64,000 bases of DNA, from positions 248,001 through 312,000 of the forward strand of contig NZ_QYTV02000004.1 of NCBI RefSeq assembly GCF_003605385.1, in the 5' to 3' direction. Below the pieces are notes generated by a model that had not been told where the DNA came from, did no database searches, and saw only the letters and a list, made by a program, of their open reading frames with translations. The position numbers were made by a program, and so were the translations under genes. Positions 18,571 through 27,651 of this stretch are shown here, piece after piece. This DNA comes from Siminovitchia acidinfaciens (GTDB lineage: Bacteria > Bacillota > Bacilli > Bacillales > Bacillaceae_C). Numbering within the stretch: position 1 is the stretch's first letter; the number at the start of each line of letters is the position of its first letter.

Positions 18571-19128
18571 TTATTCTAGGTTGGCATGCTTTCCATACAT
18601 GGTCTGTGAATCGAGACCTTTTTTATTCATAAATCTTAAAATCACCGCATCAAAGAATAATAGAAGTGACTGTTCAAACAGTGATCCCATGGGCTGGATA
18701 GTTACTTTTTCACCGCTTGTTTCAGATTTGACCTGGGCAGGAATTTTAATCGTAATGTCTGCCAATCGGCCAATCGTTGAATCGGGTGCAATTGTGATCA
18801 GAGCAACCGAAGCACCGATATCTTTCGCCTTTTGTGCCATAGAGACAAGGCTTTTGGTTTCTCCTGAGCCGGAACCGACAATTAATATATCGTCCTTTTC
18901 AAGACTTGGGGTGATCGTTTCGCCGACTACAAAGGAATCGATTCCCATATGCATCATCCGCATAGCAAATGACTTCGCCATCAAACCGGATCTTCCAGCC
19001 CCAGCAACAAAGACCTTTTTTGCCTCAATGATTTGGTTGACCAGTTTTTCAGCTTCTTCGTCCGTCAATTGATGAGCGGTACGCTCCAACTCCTCGATGA
19101 TTTCATTGACGTATTGAACCGTTTGCAT
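18571..19128 (-). CDS. hxlB: 6-phospho-3-hexuloisomerase
   Basis: Second enzyme of the RuMP pathway: isomerises arabino-3-hexulose-6-phosphate to fructose-6-phosphate. It is a single SIS domain with VFVAGAGRSGLMAKSFAMRM near residue 39 and VGSGSGETKSL near residue 85; Glu in the C-terminal QPMGSLFEQ is a usual catalytic position. 185 residues, as in B. subtilis HxlB. It follows hxlA by 12 bases in the same operon. Confidence 0.95.
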   Translation of the reverse strand: MQTVQYVNEIIEELERTAHQLTDEEAEKLVNQIIEAKKVFVAGAGRSGLMAKSFAMRMMHMGIDSFVVGETITPSLEKDDILIVGSGSGETKSLVSMAQKAKDIGASVALITIAPDSTIGRLADITIKIPAQVKSETSGEKVTIQPMGSLFEQSLLLFFDAVILRFMNKKGLDSQTMYGKHANLE

Positions 19129-19140
19129 CTTTATCGCCGC

Positions 19141-19782
19141 CTATGCCAAAACTTTTTCTTTGATGAGTTTTTGCATTTCAGCAGCTGCAGCCTTCTTATC
19201 TTCCGCTCCTGTAATACCGCCGCCAACGATGACAAGATCCGGCTCAGCGTCTACCACTTGTGGAAGTGTATCCAATTTGATTCCGCCAGCAATAGCTGTT
19301 TTAGCGTTTTTCACAACGTTTTTGATGACTTTCAGCTGTTCGAATGGATTTTGTCCTGCTGCTTGTCCGTCATAACCAGTGTGTACACAGATGTAGTCTA
19401 CGCCAAGTGCGTCGATTTCTTTCGCGCGCTGCTCCAGGTTAGGAACGTTGATCATGTCTACAAGAATTTGTGTACCATGTTTCTTCGCTTCTTCGACAGC
19501 ACCTTTGATTGTGATATCGTCAGTTGCACCAAGGATAGTTACAATGTCTGCACCAGCTTGAGAAGCGTTCATAACTTCGTAAGCTCCTGCATCCATTACT
19601 TTCACGTCTGCCAAAACAGTCATGTTAGGGAAAGCTTCTTTGACTTCCTTAACTGCTCTGTGTCCTTCTTTATTGATGATTGGTGTACCAATTTCTACGA
19701 TATCTACATGCTCTTCGACTTCCTTGACCAATTCCTTTGCCTCAGGAATATTTACGAGATCTAGTGCTAATTGAAGTTTCAT
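19141..19782 (-). CDS. hxlA: 3-hexulose-6-phosphate synthase
   Basis: Fixes formaldehyde onto ribulose-5-phosphate, giving arabino-3-hexulose-6-phosphate. TIM-barrel landmarks: LALDLVNIPEA at the N terminus, DIVEIGTPIINKEG near residue 27, LADVKVMDAG near residue 56 and VGGGITGAEDK near residue 185. I start the protein at MKLQLALD (19782; 213 residues, near the 210 of B. subtilis) because AAGGAG is 8 bases upstream; a 14-residue longer reading would put the ribosome site inside the gene. First gene of hxlAB, probably activated by HxlR via the site at 19871-19892. Confidence 0.95.
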   Translation of the reverse strand: MKLQLALDLVNIPEAKELVKEVEEHVDIVEIGTPIINKEGHRAVKEVKEAFPNMTVLADVKVMDAGAYEVMNASQAGADIVTILGATDDITIKGAVEEAKKHGTQILVDMINVPNLEQRAKEIDALGVDYICVHTGYDGQAAGQNPFEQLKVIKNVVKNAKTAIAGGIKLDTLPQVVDAEPDLVIVGGGITGAEDKKAAAAEMQKLIKEKVLA

Positions 19783-19870
19783 CTTCATCTCTCCTTGTAA
19801 ATTTTTTTGATTTCTTGGACTCATTGTATTTCAGAGTTTTCGGAATTGGAAGAACGCACTTTACCACCAC

Positions 19871-19892
19871 CTAGTGTCCGGCAGGAAACCTA
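19871..19892 (-). promoter_or_regulatory. candidate HxlR-binding site upstream of hxlA
   Basis: On the minus strand AGGTTTCCTGCCGGACACTAG, about 90 bases before the hxlA start, closely matches AGGTTTCCTTCTGGTAAGTA in the hxlR-zwf gap. It also has partial dyad symmetry around a 4-base centre. The match and position suggest a shared HxlR operator; this is inferred, not known for this organism. Confidence 0.5.
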
Positions 19893-20049
19893 AAAAATTT
19901 GAACTGAGTTGGACTTTTTTGCAAAATCCAAGATGATTTTTATGTTTTTTTATAAATAATTTTCCTTCTAGGCTTAAGCTGGCTTCTGTCAGCCCTGATT
20001 GGGCTAATCCAGCGTGGGTATTCAAAAAACAGATTGGCAAAAATGTATA

Positions 20050-20335
20050 CTTCGGGTCATATTATTGCATGGACGAATGTTAGTTCCGGAATTGGTGATG
20101 CTTGTAGTAAAAAGGGATTTTGGCCATAAAGGTCGTTTTTATATGATGATAGGTGATTGATATTCTGTCTTTGGAGGCGAGAACGTCACTGCCAAGGTAA
20201 ACCACGTTATTAATTAGATTGAAGATGACCGAGTATATTTCTTAGGCGGCGATGATGATCATAATCTGTTACCCTGAACGAAAACGAGTCCCAATGGAGT
20301 AGTAAAATATGCATCCTTTAGAGCTCCCACGTTAC
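20050..20335 (+). pseudogene. possible decayed reading frame upstream of hxlA
   Basis: One plus-strand frame reads coding-like stretches broken by stops: GHKGRFYMMIGD, then FGGENVTAKVNHVIN, IEDDRVYFLGGDDDHNLLP, and TSPNGVVKYASF. The stops fall between sensible segments, as in a worn pseudogene. The family is not identified; a peptidase S24/S26-like strand pattern crossed my mind but is weak. Confidence 0.3.
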
Positions 20336-21256
20336 AGGCAAGGCATTTTCTTCGCTGACTCGGTCACTTAAAACCCTTCTTAGTTACCGAGCACGCAGTT
20401 TTTCCGCTGACACGGTAACTTAGATCCCTCCTTAGTTACCGGCAAGGAAGCTTTTTCGATAACTCGGTCACTTAGAGCCCTCCTTAGTTACCGACAAGGA
20501 AGCTTTTTCGATAACTCGGTCACTTAGAGCCCTTCTTAGTTACCGACAAGGAAGCTTTTTCGAGAACTCGGTCACTTAGAGCCTTCCTTAGTTACCGACA
20601 AGGAAGCTTTTTCGATAACTCGGTCACTTAGAGCCCTCCTTAGTTACCGACAAGGAAGCTTTTTCGAGAACTCGGTCACTTAGATCCCTCCTTAGTTACC
20701 GGCAAGGAAGCTTTTTCGATAACCCGGTCACTTAGATCCCTCCTTAGTTACCGGCAGGGAAGCTTTTTCGATAACTCGGTCACTTAGAGCCCTCCTTAGT
20801 TACCGACAAGGAAGCTTTTTCGAGAACTCGGTCACTTAGAGCCCTCCTTAGTTACCGACAAGGAAGCTTTTTCGAGAACTCGGTCACTTAGATCCCTCCT
20901 TAGTTACCGGCAAGGAAGCTTTTTCGATAACCCGGTCACTTAGATCCCTCCTTAGTTACCGGCAGGGAAGCTTTTTCGATAACTCGGTCACTTAGAGCCC
21001 TCCTTAGTTACCGACAAGGAAGCTTTTTCGAGAACTCGGTCACTTAGAGCCCTCCTTAGTTACCGACAAGGAAGCTTTTTCGAGAACTCGGTCACTTAGA
21101 TCCCTCCTTAGTTACCGGCAAGGAAGCTTTTTCGATAACCCGGTCACTTAGATCCCTCCTTAGTTACCGGCAGGGAAGCTTTTTCGAGAACTTGGTCACT
21201 TAGATCCCTCCTTAGTTACCGAGCACGCAGTTTTTCCGTCGTCCCGGTCACTTAAT
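20336..21256. repeat. 52-bp hairpin repeat array, locus 2 (17 units)
   Basis: TAGTTACC occurs 17 times from 20381 to 21213 at an exact 52-base spacing. Each unit has a dyad GGTCACTTA-N9-TTAGTTACC (9 of 11 outer pairs including TCG/CGA) and a spacer GACAAGGAAGCTTTTTCGAG. A 208-base higher-order period (4 units) is visible: units starting at 20693, 20901 and 21109 carry the same variants. The first and last units share a distinct spacer (GAGCACGCAG), so growth was internal. It lies between hxlA and the 3' end of hxlR. Confidence 0.9.
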
Positions 21257-21417
21257 AGAATATAGAAAGCAACAATGAGCTTTACTTGTAATTTCCTGTA
21301 AAAAATGGAATCAAAGATCATCTACGGTTTACACTCCAGATTCAATGGCAAACCATTTTTATGAATGAAAGAAAAACTCATTCCCATTTTTAATTAAGAT
21401 CTTGCTGTCCATTAAGA

Positions 21418-21457
21418 AAGGCCGTTCAGAAAATCAATTGATTTTCTGAACGGCCTT
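21418..21457. terminator. terminator of hxlR
   Basis: A perfect 40-base palindrome (AAGGCCGTTCAGAAAATCAA and its complement), about 70 bases past the hxlR stop, with TTTCTT on the minus strand. Confidence 0.8.
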
Positions 21458-21526
21458 GTTTTCCAACGAATAAACAAATAAGGATTCACCTGCCATATCT
21501 GCCCTTCATATTTCAAATTATCATGA

Positions 21527-21892
21527 TTACTTGGCGGCCCCTTCCAGCTTCAAATCGCATTGGGCTGCCATCTCCTTATAATGTTTCCCCCACTCAGAAA
21601 TGGCGTCAAGCAAAGGCAACAAACTCTCCCCCATTTTTGTCAATGAATATTCTACCTTGGGAGGAACGACGGGATACACCTTCCGGTGAATAATCAGGTC
21701 CGCTTCCAGTTCCTTCAATTGAGTGGCAAGCGTTTTTTGAGACACTCCCGGCAGAAGAGATTTAAGTTCGTTGAACCGTTTGGTCCCCTCTTTGCCTAGA
21801 TGCCACAATATGAGCATCTTCCACTTGCCCCCAATGATTGCAAAGGTTAATTCCTTTTCGCAGTTGAATTTAACATCCTGCAACCGTGACAT
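21527..21892 (-). CDS. hxlR: HxlR-family winged-helix regulator
   Basis: A small DNA-binding regulator; the family founder activates hxlAB in response to formaldehyde. The protein (121 residues) has a Cys near the N terminus ([18 protein letters not shown]), the winged helix [24 protein letters not shown], and the wing [16 protein letters not shown]. The N-terminal Cys is conserved in HxlR-type sensors of aldehydes and thiol stress. It is divergent from zwf-pgi-gnd and separated from hxlAB by the 52-bp repeat array. The linkage to RuMP genes on both sides supports the hxlR name. Confidence 0.88.
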   Translation of the reverse strand: MSRLQDVKFNCEKELTFAIIGGKWKMLILWHLGKEGTKRFNELKSLLPGVSQKTLATQLKELEADLIIHRKVYPVVPPKVEYSLTKMGESLLPLLDAISEWGKHYKEMAAQCDLKLEGAAK

Positions 21893-21930
21893 GAATCTCT
21901 CTCTCCTTCCTTCCAGGTATCTATTAAGTG

Positions 21931-21955
21931 ACTAGGTTTCCTTCTGGTAAGTATC
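21931..21955 (+). promoter_or_regulatory. candidate HxlR-binding site in the hxlR-zwf gap
   Basis: AGGTTTCCTTCTGGTAAGTA matches the site before hxlA in about 16 of 22 positions. It lies 40-60 bases upstream of hxlR and about 230 before zwf, so it could control both directions. Confidence 0.5.
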
Positions 21956-22180
21956 AATTATACGCGTTGTTCGCTGTTCATTTTTTGTTAAATTGTGAAG
22001 CTTTTTTACTTGGTTCCGGAAAGACCTTAGTTTTATCAAAAAAATCATGTATAAAGTTATCTAAGGAGTTGAGAAGGATTCAAATGTTCCAAACCTTCCA
22101 AAAAGCGAAAACGAAAAGGAATTAGAGCATATTCATTATTTAAATAAAAAATTGAAAGCGTTAAAAAAGGGGTGAATGCC

Positions 22181-23695
22181 ATGTCTTTATCTATTCCACA
22201 TTCTTTTTCTGATACCGCGGCGGTTCCCAGCGGTTCAACAGCTTTGGATCCTTTGACGTTTGTCTTATTTGGGGCAACAGGGGATTTGGCAAAACGAAAG
22301 ATCTTCCCTACTTTGTATCATCTATTCCTGGACGGGAAGCTTCCTGCCTCCTTTTCTGTCATTGGCTTAGGCAGGAGAGAGTGGACTGACAATGTTCTTC
22401 GAACGCATATAAAAGAATCTTTGAACCATTTTTCCAAGCGCTTTTCGGAAGAGTGTTCAAGGATGGATACATTTCTCGATGCCATTCATTATGTACCGCT
22501 GGATGTAACAGACCAGGAGAGTTATAACCATCTGCTAAAACAGATTCAGAAACGGGAGGCGGAACACTCGATTCCGGAAAATCGGCTTTTTTATTTATCG
22601 GTTGCTCCTGATTTAATCGATACAATCACCACCAACATTCAAAAAAGCGGGCTGGGTGATGGGAAAGGATGGAAGCGCCTGATCATTGAAAAACCGTTCG
22701 GTTCTGATTTAACATCCGCCCAACTGCTGAACAAGAAATTGACAAGCGCCTTCGAAGAGAGTGAAATCTACCGGATAGACCACTATTTGGGTAAGTCTAT
22801 GGTTCAAAATTTAGAAGTGTTAAAGTTTGCCAATCCCATTTTTCAATCAAGCTGGAATCCGGAGAACATCTCCAATGTACAAATAACAGCCAGTGAAACC
22901 GTGGGCGTGGAAGACCGGGCCAGCTACTATGACCGGGCAGGAGCCATCAGAGATATGTTTCAGAACCATATGCTTCAAATGCTGATGATGACAGCCATGC
23001 AGGTTCCGGAACAATTGAACGCTTCCTCCATCAGACAAGAGAAGAGGAAAATTATGGAGTTTCTCCAGCCTTTAAAGAAAGAGGACTTTAATGAACACAT
23101 CGTCCGAGGCCAGTATGGCCCTGGAAAAATTAACGGGACGCCTGTTGTCGGGTACAGGGAAGAGCCTGGTATCGAAGCAGTTTCCCAAAACGACACGTTC
23201 ATCGCCGCCCGGCTGTTCGTTCACTACCCCGACTCAGGTCCTGTCCCTTTTTATATTCGTACAGGGAAACGGATGAAAGAGAAATCCACACGGATTGTCA
23301 TTGAGTTCAAAAATAGAAACAAAGACCTTTATAAGGGGAAAATTGACCAAGCCGAACCAAATCTCCTGGATATTGAAATCAACAAGGAAGGTATGTCCCT
23401 GCAGTTGAATCTAAAAAACCCGGCGACGAAGCAAATTGAACCCATCTCTTTCTCTTTCGCCGCAAATGCGAAAGAAACACCGGGAGAATATGAATTGCTG
23501 TTATACGATGCGCTGCGCGGAGATTCCACGTTCTTTGCCCACTGGGAGGAAGTTGAACTCTCCTGGCAATGGGTTCAACCCATCTTGGAGGCATTTGATG
23601 AGGATTTGCTTCCCCTGCACTTTTATCCATCCGGATCCATGGGCCCAGAAGCTGCCGACCGATTGTTGGAAAAAGACGGATTTACATGGTGGTAG
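22181..23695 (+). CDS. zwf: glucose-6-phosphate dehydrogenase
   Basis: Oxidises glucose-6-phosphate to 6-phosphogluconolactone, making NADPH. The nucleotide-binding motif [18 protein letters not shown] is near residue 26, the active-site peptide [14 protein letters not shown] near residue 200, and FIRTG-like YIRTGKRM near residue 360. 504 residues from the ATG at 22181, behind AAAGGGGTGA. It heads zwf-pgi-gnd, which with hxlAB completes the dissimilatory RuMP cycle (formaldehyde to CO2 plus NADPH). Confidence 0.95.
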   Translation: MSLSIPHSFSDTAAVPSGSTALDPLTFVLFGATGDLAKRKIFPTLYHLFLDGKLPASFSVIGLGRREWTDNVLRTHIKESLNHFSKRFSEECSRMDTFLDAIHYVPLDVTDQESYNHLLKQIQKREAEHSIPENRLFYLSVAPDLIDTITTNIQKSGLGDGKGWKRLIIEKPFGSDLTSAQLLNKKLTSAFEESEIYRIDHYLGKSMVQNLEVLKFANPIFQSSWNPENISNVQITASETVGVEDRASYYDRAGAIRDMFQNHMLQMLMMTAMQVPEQLNASSIRQEKRKIMEFLQPLKKEDFNEHIVRGQYGPGKINGTPVVGYREEPGIEAVSQNDTFIAARLFVHYPDSGPVPFYIRTGKRMKEKSTRIVIEFKNRNKDLYKGKIDQAEPNLLDIEINKEGMSLQLNLKNPATKQIEPISFSFAANAKETPGEYELLLYDALRGDSTFFAHWEEVELSWQWVQPILEAFDEDLLPLHFYPSGSMGPEAADRLLEKDGFTWW

Positions 23696-23752
23696 CTGAT
23701 TTTTAGATAGATTGTAAACCATGAGCGATTTTATATAAAGGAGACGATTGTC

Positions 23753-25090
23753 GTGACGGTATCTTTTGATTACTCCAATGCACTCCCTTTTTTAAAAGAA
23801 CATGAATTAGAATATATCGATGAGTTTGTCCAGGTTGCCCATCATCGTCTTCATAACCAGGCAGGACCAGGCTCGGATTTTTTGGGATGGGTCGAGCGGC
23901 CTCTATATTATGATAAAGTTGAATTTGAGCGAATAAAACTTGCAGCTGAAAAAATCCAAGGCCATTCAGATGCGCTGGTGGTTATTGGAATAGGTGGCTC
24001 CTACCTGGGGGCTCGGGCTGCTATCGAGGGGCTTTCCCATACGTTCCATAATCAAATCGGGCATGCGACAGAAGTATATTTTGCAGGTCAAAACATCAGC
24101 TCCACCTATATCGCACATCTATTTGAGCTGCTTGAAGGAAAAGATATTTCCATCAATGTAATTTCAAAGTCCGGTACAACGACCGAGCCTGCCATCACTT
24201 TTCGCATTTTCCGTGAGTATATGGAGAAAAAGTATGGAAAAGAGGGAGCAAGAAAACGGATTTTCGCCACGACGGACCGGGAAAAAGGTGCGCTTAAAAG
24301 CCTAGCGGACCAGGAAGGCTATGAAACGTTTGTCATCCCGGATGATATTGGCGGAAGGTATTCCGTTCTAACGGCTGTGGGCCTCCTCCCAATAGCAGTG
24401 GCAGGGTTGGATATCGACCAAATGATGGAAGGTGCCGCCGCCGCTTATTATAAGTACAACAACCCGGATCTCCAAACGAATGAATGTTATCAATACGCCG
24501 CTGTAAGAAACGCATTGTATCAAAAAGGAAAAGATATTGAGCTGCTTGTAAACTATGAACCTTCCTTACACTATGTCTCGGAATGGTGGAAGCAGCTGTT
24601 TGGGGAAAGTGAAGGCAAGGACCAAAAAGGCCTTTATCCTGCCTCAGTAAACTTTACAACGGATTTGCATTCTATGGGGCAATATGTCCAGGAAGGCCGT
24701 CGTCATTTGATTGAAACTGTTTTACAAATCAAGAAACCTAAAATTGACCTGGTGATTCAACCGGATCAGGAAAATTTAGACGGACTCAATTTCCTGGCGG
24801 GGCAAACCATGGATGAAGTGAACAAAAAAGCCTTTCAGGGCACGGTTCTCGCCCATATTGACGGAGGCGTTCCAAATCTGACCGTGACATTGGATGAAAT
24901 GAATGAATACCACTTTGGAGAAATGTTCTATTTCTTTATGAAAGCCTGTGCAGTCAGCGGTTACCTGCTGGGAGTGAATCCGTTTGACCAGCCAGGGGTG
25001 GAAGAATACAAGAAAAATATGTTTGCTTTATTGGGCAAGCCGGGCTTTGAAAGCGAAGCCAAGATACTTGAAAAAGCACTTTCTAAATAA
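23753..25090 (+). CDS. pgi: glucose-6-phosphate isomerase
   Basis: Interconverts fructose-6-phosphate, the product of HxlB, and glucose-6-phosphate, the substrate of Zwf. Landmarks: [19 protein letters not shown] near residue 76, [18 protein letters not shown] near residue 140, and [19 protein letters not shown] near residue 202. 445 residues, the Firmicute short form. GTG start behind AAGGAGA. Second gene of the zwf-pgi-gnd operon. As Bacillaceae normally have pgi elsewhere for glycolysis, this is probably a dedicated second copy, but the genome is not visible. Confidence 0.95.
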   Translation: MTVSFDYSNALPFLKEHELEYIDEFVQVAHHRLHNQAGPGSDFLGWVERPLYYDKVEFERIKLAAEKIQGHSDALVVIGIGGSYLGARAAIEGLSHTFHNQIGHATEVYFAGQNISSTYIAHLFELLEGKDISINVISKSGTTTEPAITFRIFREYMEKKYGKEGARKRIFATTDREKGALKSLADQEGYETFVIPDDIGGRYSVLTAVGLLPIAVAGLDIDQMMEGAAAAYYKYNNPDLQTNECYQYAAVRNALYQKGKDIELLVNYEPSLHYVSEWWKQLFGESEGKDQKGLYPASVNFTTDLHSMGQYVQEGRRHLIETVLQIKKPKIDLVIQPDQENLDGLNFLAGQTMDEVNKKAFQGTVLAHIDGGVPNLTVTLDEMNEYHFGEMFYFFMKACAVSGYLLGVNPFDQPGVEEYKKNMFALLGKPGFESEAKILEKALSK

Positions 25091-25114
25091 TTTCTATGGC
25101 TAAGGAGCGATTGT

Positions 25115-26545
25115 ATGGGAAAACAGCAAATCGGCGTGATCGGACTGGCGGTTATGGGGAAAAATCTTGCCCAGAACATAGAAAGCCGGGGTTATTCCGT
25201 ATCTGTGTTCAACCGATCCCCCGAGAAAACCGAGGACTTTTTAAAAGATGAGGCCGCCGGGAAAGATTTTTTTGGCGCCTATTCAATAGAAGAATTTGCA
25301 AACTCATTGGAGAAGCCCCGAAAAATCATCCTGATGGTCAAAGCGGGAGCGGCTACGGACGCCACGATCGACTCGTTGAAGCCTTTTCTCGAACAAGGCG
25401 ATATTCTCATTGACGGCGGAAATACCTTTTTCCGGGACACCATCAGACGGAGTGAGGAATTGGAGGCGGCAGGCATCCACTTCATTGGCACTGGGGTTTC
25501 AGGAGGAGAAGAAGGGGCATTGACCGGTCCTTCCCTCATGCCCGGTGGCCCCAAAGAAGCTTACGAATTGGTAAAACCTATCTTTGAAGCCATTTCTGCA
25601 AAGGTGAACGGCGATCCTTGCAGTACGTATATCGGGCCGGACGGCGCAGGCCATTACGTAAAGATGGTTCATAACGGGATTGAATATGGCGATATGCAGC
25701 TGATTTCAGAGTCCTATTTTATTATGAAGCATGTCCTGGGATTATCAGCTCAGGAACTCCATGAAGCTTTTGCAGAATGGAATAAAGGTGAATTGAACAG
25801 CTATTTGATCGAAATCACCGCTGATATTTTTACTAAAATAGATGAAGAGACCGGAAAGCCGCTTGTTGATGTCATTTTGGACACAGCCGCCCAAAAAGGG
25901 ACAGGCAAATGGACGAGTCAAAGTTCATTGGACTTGGGCGTTCCTCTCCCCATCGTGACGGAATCCGTTTTTGCTCGCTTTATGTCCGCCATGAAAGAGG
26001 AACGCGTCCATGCAAGCAAGCTTTTAAAAGGCCCTGAGGCCAAAGCCTTTGCAGGTGATCGGACCGCTTTGATTGAATCCATTCGAAAAGCCCTTTATTT
26101 GAGTAAAATTTGCTCTTACGCTCAAGGTTTTGCCCAGTTCAGGGCTGCCTCCGACCATTATGGATGGGATCTGAGATACGGTGACATTGCGATGATCTTC
26201 CGCGGCGGCTGCATTATCCGGGCGCAATTTTTACAAAAGATCAAAGAGGCTTACGACCGTGATCCTCAGCTGGCTAATCTGCTGCTGGACCCTTACTTCA
26301 AGGGGATTGTTGAGGATTATCAGACCGCACTAAGAGACGTCGTGATCACTGCTATCCAACAGGGCATCCCTGTACCGGGTTTTTCCAGTGCATTGTCCTA
26401 CTTGGACAGCTACCGTACGGAAACGCTGCCGGCCAATCTTTTACAGGCTCAACGGGATTACTTCGGCGCGCATACGTATCAAAGGATCGACAAAGAAGGC
26501 AGTTTCCACACGGAATGGACCAAAAATAAAGAACTATCCATATAA
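25115..26545 (+). CDS. gnd: 6-phosphogluconate dehydrogenase, decarboxylating
   Basis: Oxidatively decarboxylates 6-phosphogluconate to ribulose-5-phosphate, the formaldehyde acceptor of HxlA, so closing the cycle. N-terminal Rossmann motif [16 protein letters not shown] with NRSPEKTE downstream (NADP-type), substrate motif [21 protein letters not shown] near residue 128, [12 protein letters not shown] near residue 186 and the C-terminal [18 protein letters not shown] precedes the ATG. Last gene of the operon; an interspersed repeat starts at the first base after its stop. Confidence 0.95.
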   Translation: MGKQQIGVIGLAVMGKNLAQNIESRGYSVSVFNRSPEKTEDFLKDEAAGKDFFGAYSIEEFANSLEKPRKIILMVKAGAATDATIDSLKPFLEQGDILIDGGNTFFRDTIRRSEELEAAGIHFIGTGVSGGEEGALTGPSLMPGGPKEAYELVKPIFEAISAKVNGDPCSTYIGPDGAGHYVKMVHNGIEYGDMQLISESYFIMKHVLGLSAQELHEAFAEWNKGELNSYLIEITADIFTKIDEETGKPLVDVILDTAAQKGTGKWTSQSSLDLGVPLPIVTESVFARFMSAMKEERVHASKLLKGPEAKAFAGDRTALIESIRKALYLSKICSYAQGFAQFRAASDHYGWDLRYGDIAMIFRGGCIIRAQFLQKIKEAYDRDPQLANLLLDPYFKGIVEDYQTALRDVVITAIQQGIPVPGFSSALSYLDSYRTETLPANLLQAQRDYFGAHTYQRIDKEGSFHTEWTKNKELSI

Positions 26546-26895
26546 GAAAAGCGCAAGCGCCTTGCTTAGCGCGGGCAAACAAGACGATTCCCGAGGAGGC
26601 AGTTCTTCAGCCAAGCAGCTTTCTTAAAGGCATCATGAGTACCTTCTTGAATATGCTCCATGCAGCTTTGCGACGAGGTGAGCAACTCTTCCTCGAATAA
26701 GCTTCGCCACAGGAGCACATTCTTCTTGCAGGCTTGTGACCTCGAGGGGCTAGGCGCTGAAGGCAGGCTCAGTCAGCGACGTCCTCGAAAAAGCTAACGC
26801 TTTTTCTTCGTGCGATGTAACGCTGTCGTAGCTTTCCTTGTCCTGTCGCTTCGCCTGCACTAGCACGTCCTGTGCGTCGCTGGACAAAGAAAAGC
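26546..26895. repeat. interspersed repeat element, copy 1
   Basis: Begins GAAAAGCGCAAGCGCC right after the gnd stop and ends near GCTGGACAAAGAAAAGC. It holds the family core CGATTCCCGAGGAGGCAG. Other copies lie at about 28.6, 36.0, 43.2, 52.6 and 60.5 kb. No gene within. Confidence 0.75.
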
Positions 26896-26951
26896 ATCTT
26901 TCAAATTAACATTTTTTCATAGCAAGTTATACATTCTTACTTTTACAGAAA

Positions 26952-26979
26952 CAAGGCCGCTCATGCAGCGGCCTTTCCG
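26952..26979 (+). terminator. terminator downstream of gnd and its repeat
   Basis: AAGGCCGCT-catgc-AGCGGCCTTT just before the cyclase gene. Confidence 0.75.
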
Positions 26980-27009
26980 TCTATTATCATTTTAAGGAAG
27001 GTTGATAAA

Positions 27010-27639
27010 ATGAAAGTTTACGATATTACGAGCACAATTGTTGAAGGCATGACTGTTTATAAAAACAAACCTGAAAAACAGCCAAAGCTCACTACGGTTA
27101 CGAATGGATATGTAACGGAATCCCGCATTGACATGGACGTACATTGCGGGACACATGTGGACTCACCCCTTCACATGGTGATCGATGGTGATACTTTCGA
27201 AACCATCTCATTGGAAGATTTGGTGGGCCCTTGCAAGGTGTTGGACTTCTCGGAAGTAGAAGACCGGGTGACGAAGGAAGATTTGGAAGCTTTCGATATC
27301 CAAAAGGGCGACTTCGTACTTTTAAAAACAAAGAATTCATATGAAGAAGAATTTAATTTCGATTTCATCTTTCTTGCCCATGACGGGGCTGAATATCTCT
27401 CGGAGCTGGGTGTTAGTGGAGTGGGGATCGATTCGCTGGGCATAGAAAGAAGCCAGGAGGGACACCCGACCCATAAGACATTATTTTCAAACAAAGTGAT
27501 CATTATTGAGGGTCTCCGCCTGAAGGAAGTGGACCAAGGGAATTACTTCATGGTGGCGGCACCATTGAAGCTTGTTGGGACAGATGCCGCTCCGGCAAGG
27601 GTCCTTTTAATGGATGGAATAAGTATTGATGAGGAATAG
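27010..27639 (+). CDS. cyclase family protein (kynurenine formamidase-like hydrolase)
   Basis: A metal-dependent hydrolase of the cyclase/KynB family, which opens amide or ester-like bonds. The metal-binding motif HCGTHVDSPLH is at residues about 43-53 and a second metal/catalytic segment is SQEGHPTHKTLF near residue 149. 209 residues, normal. AAGGAAGG precedes the ATG. It is 12 bases from the following oxidoreductase and certainly cotranscribed. No tryptophan-degradation genes are nearby, so kynurenine formamidase activity should not be assumed. Confidence 0.85.
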   Translation: MKVYDITSTIVEGMTVYKNKPEKQPKLTTVTNGYVTESRIDMDVHCGTHVDSPLHMVIDGDTFETISLEDLVGPCKVLDFSEVEDRVTKEDLEAFDIQKGDFVLLKTKNSYEEEFNFDFIFLAHDGAEYLSELGVSGVGIDSLGIERSQEGHPTHKTLFSNKVIIIEGLRLKEVDQGNYFMVAAPLKLVGTDAAPARVLLMDGISIDEE

Positions 27640-27651
27640 GAGGGTCAGCGT

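Noticed and set aside
20336-21256. CRISPR array
   Set aside because: The spacers are themselves conserved between units, the period is fixed at 52, and no cas genes are near. It is a tandem repeat.
21928-22125. 65-codon frame upstream of zwf, ending in a 12-codon ATG frame
   Set aside because: The long form starts inside the candidate HxlR site and lacks a ribosome site. A 12-codon leader peptide from its internal ATG is possible but unsupported.
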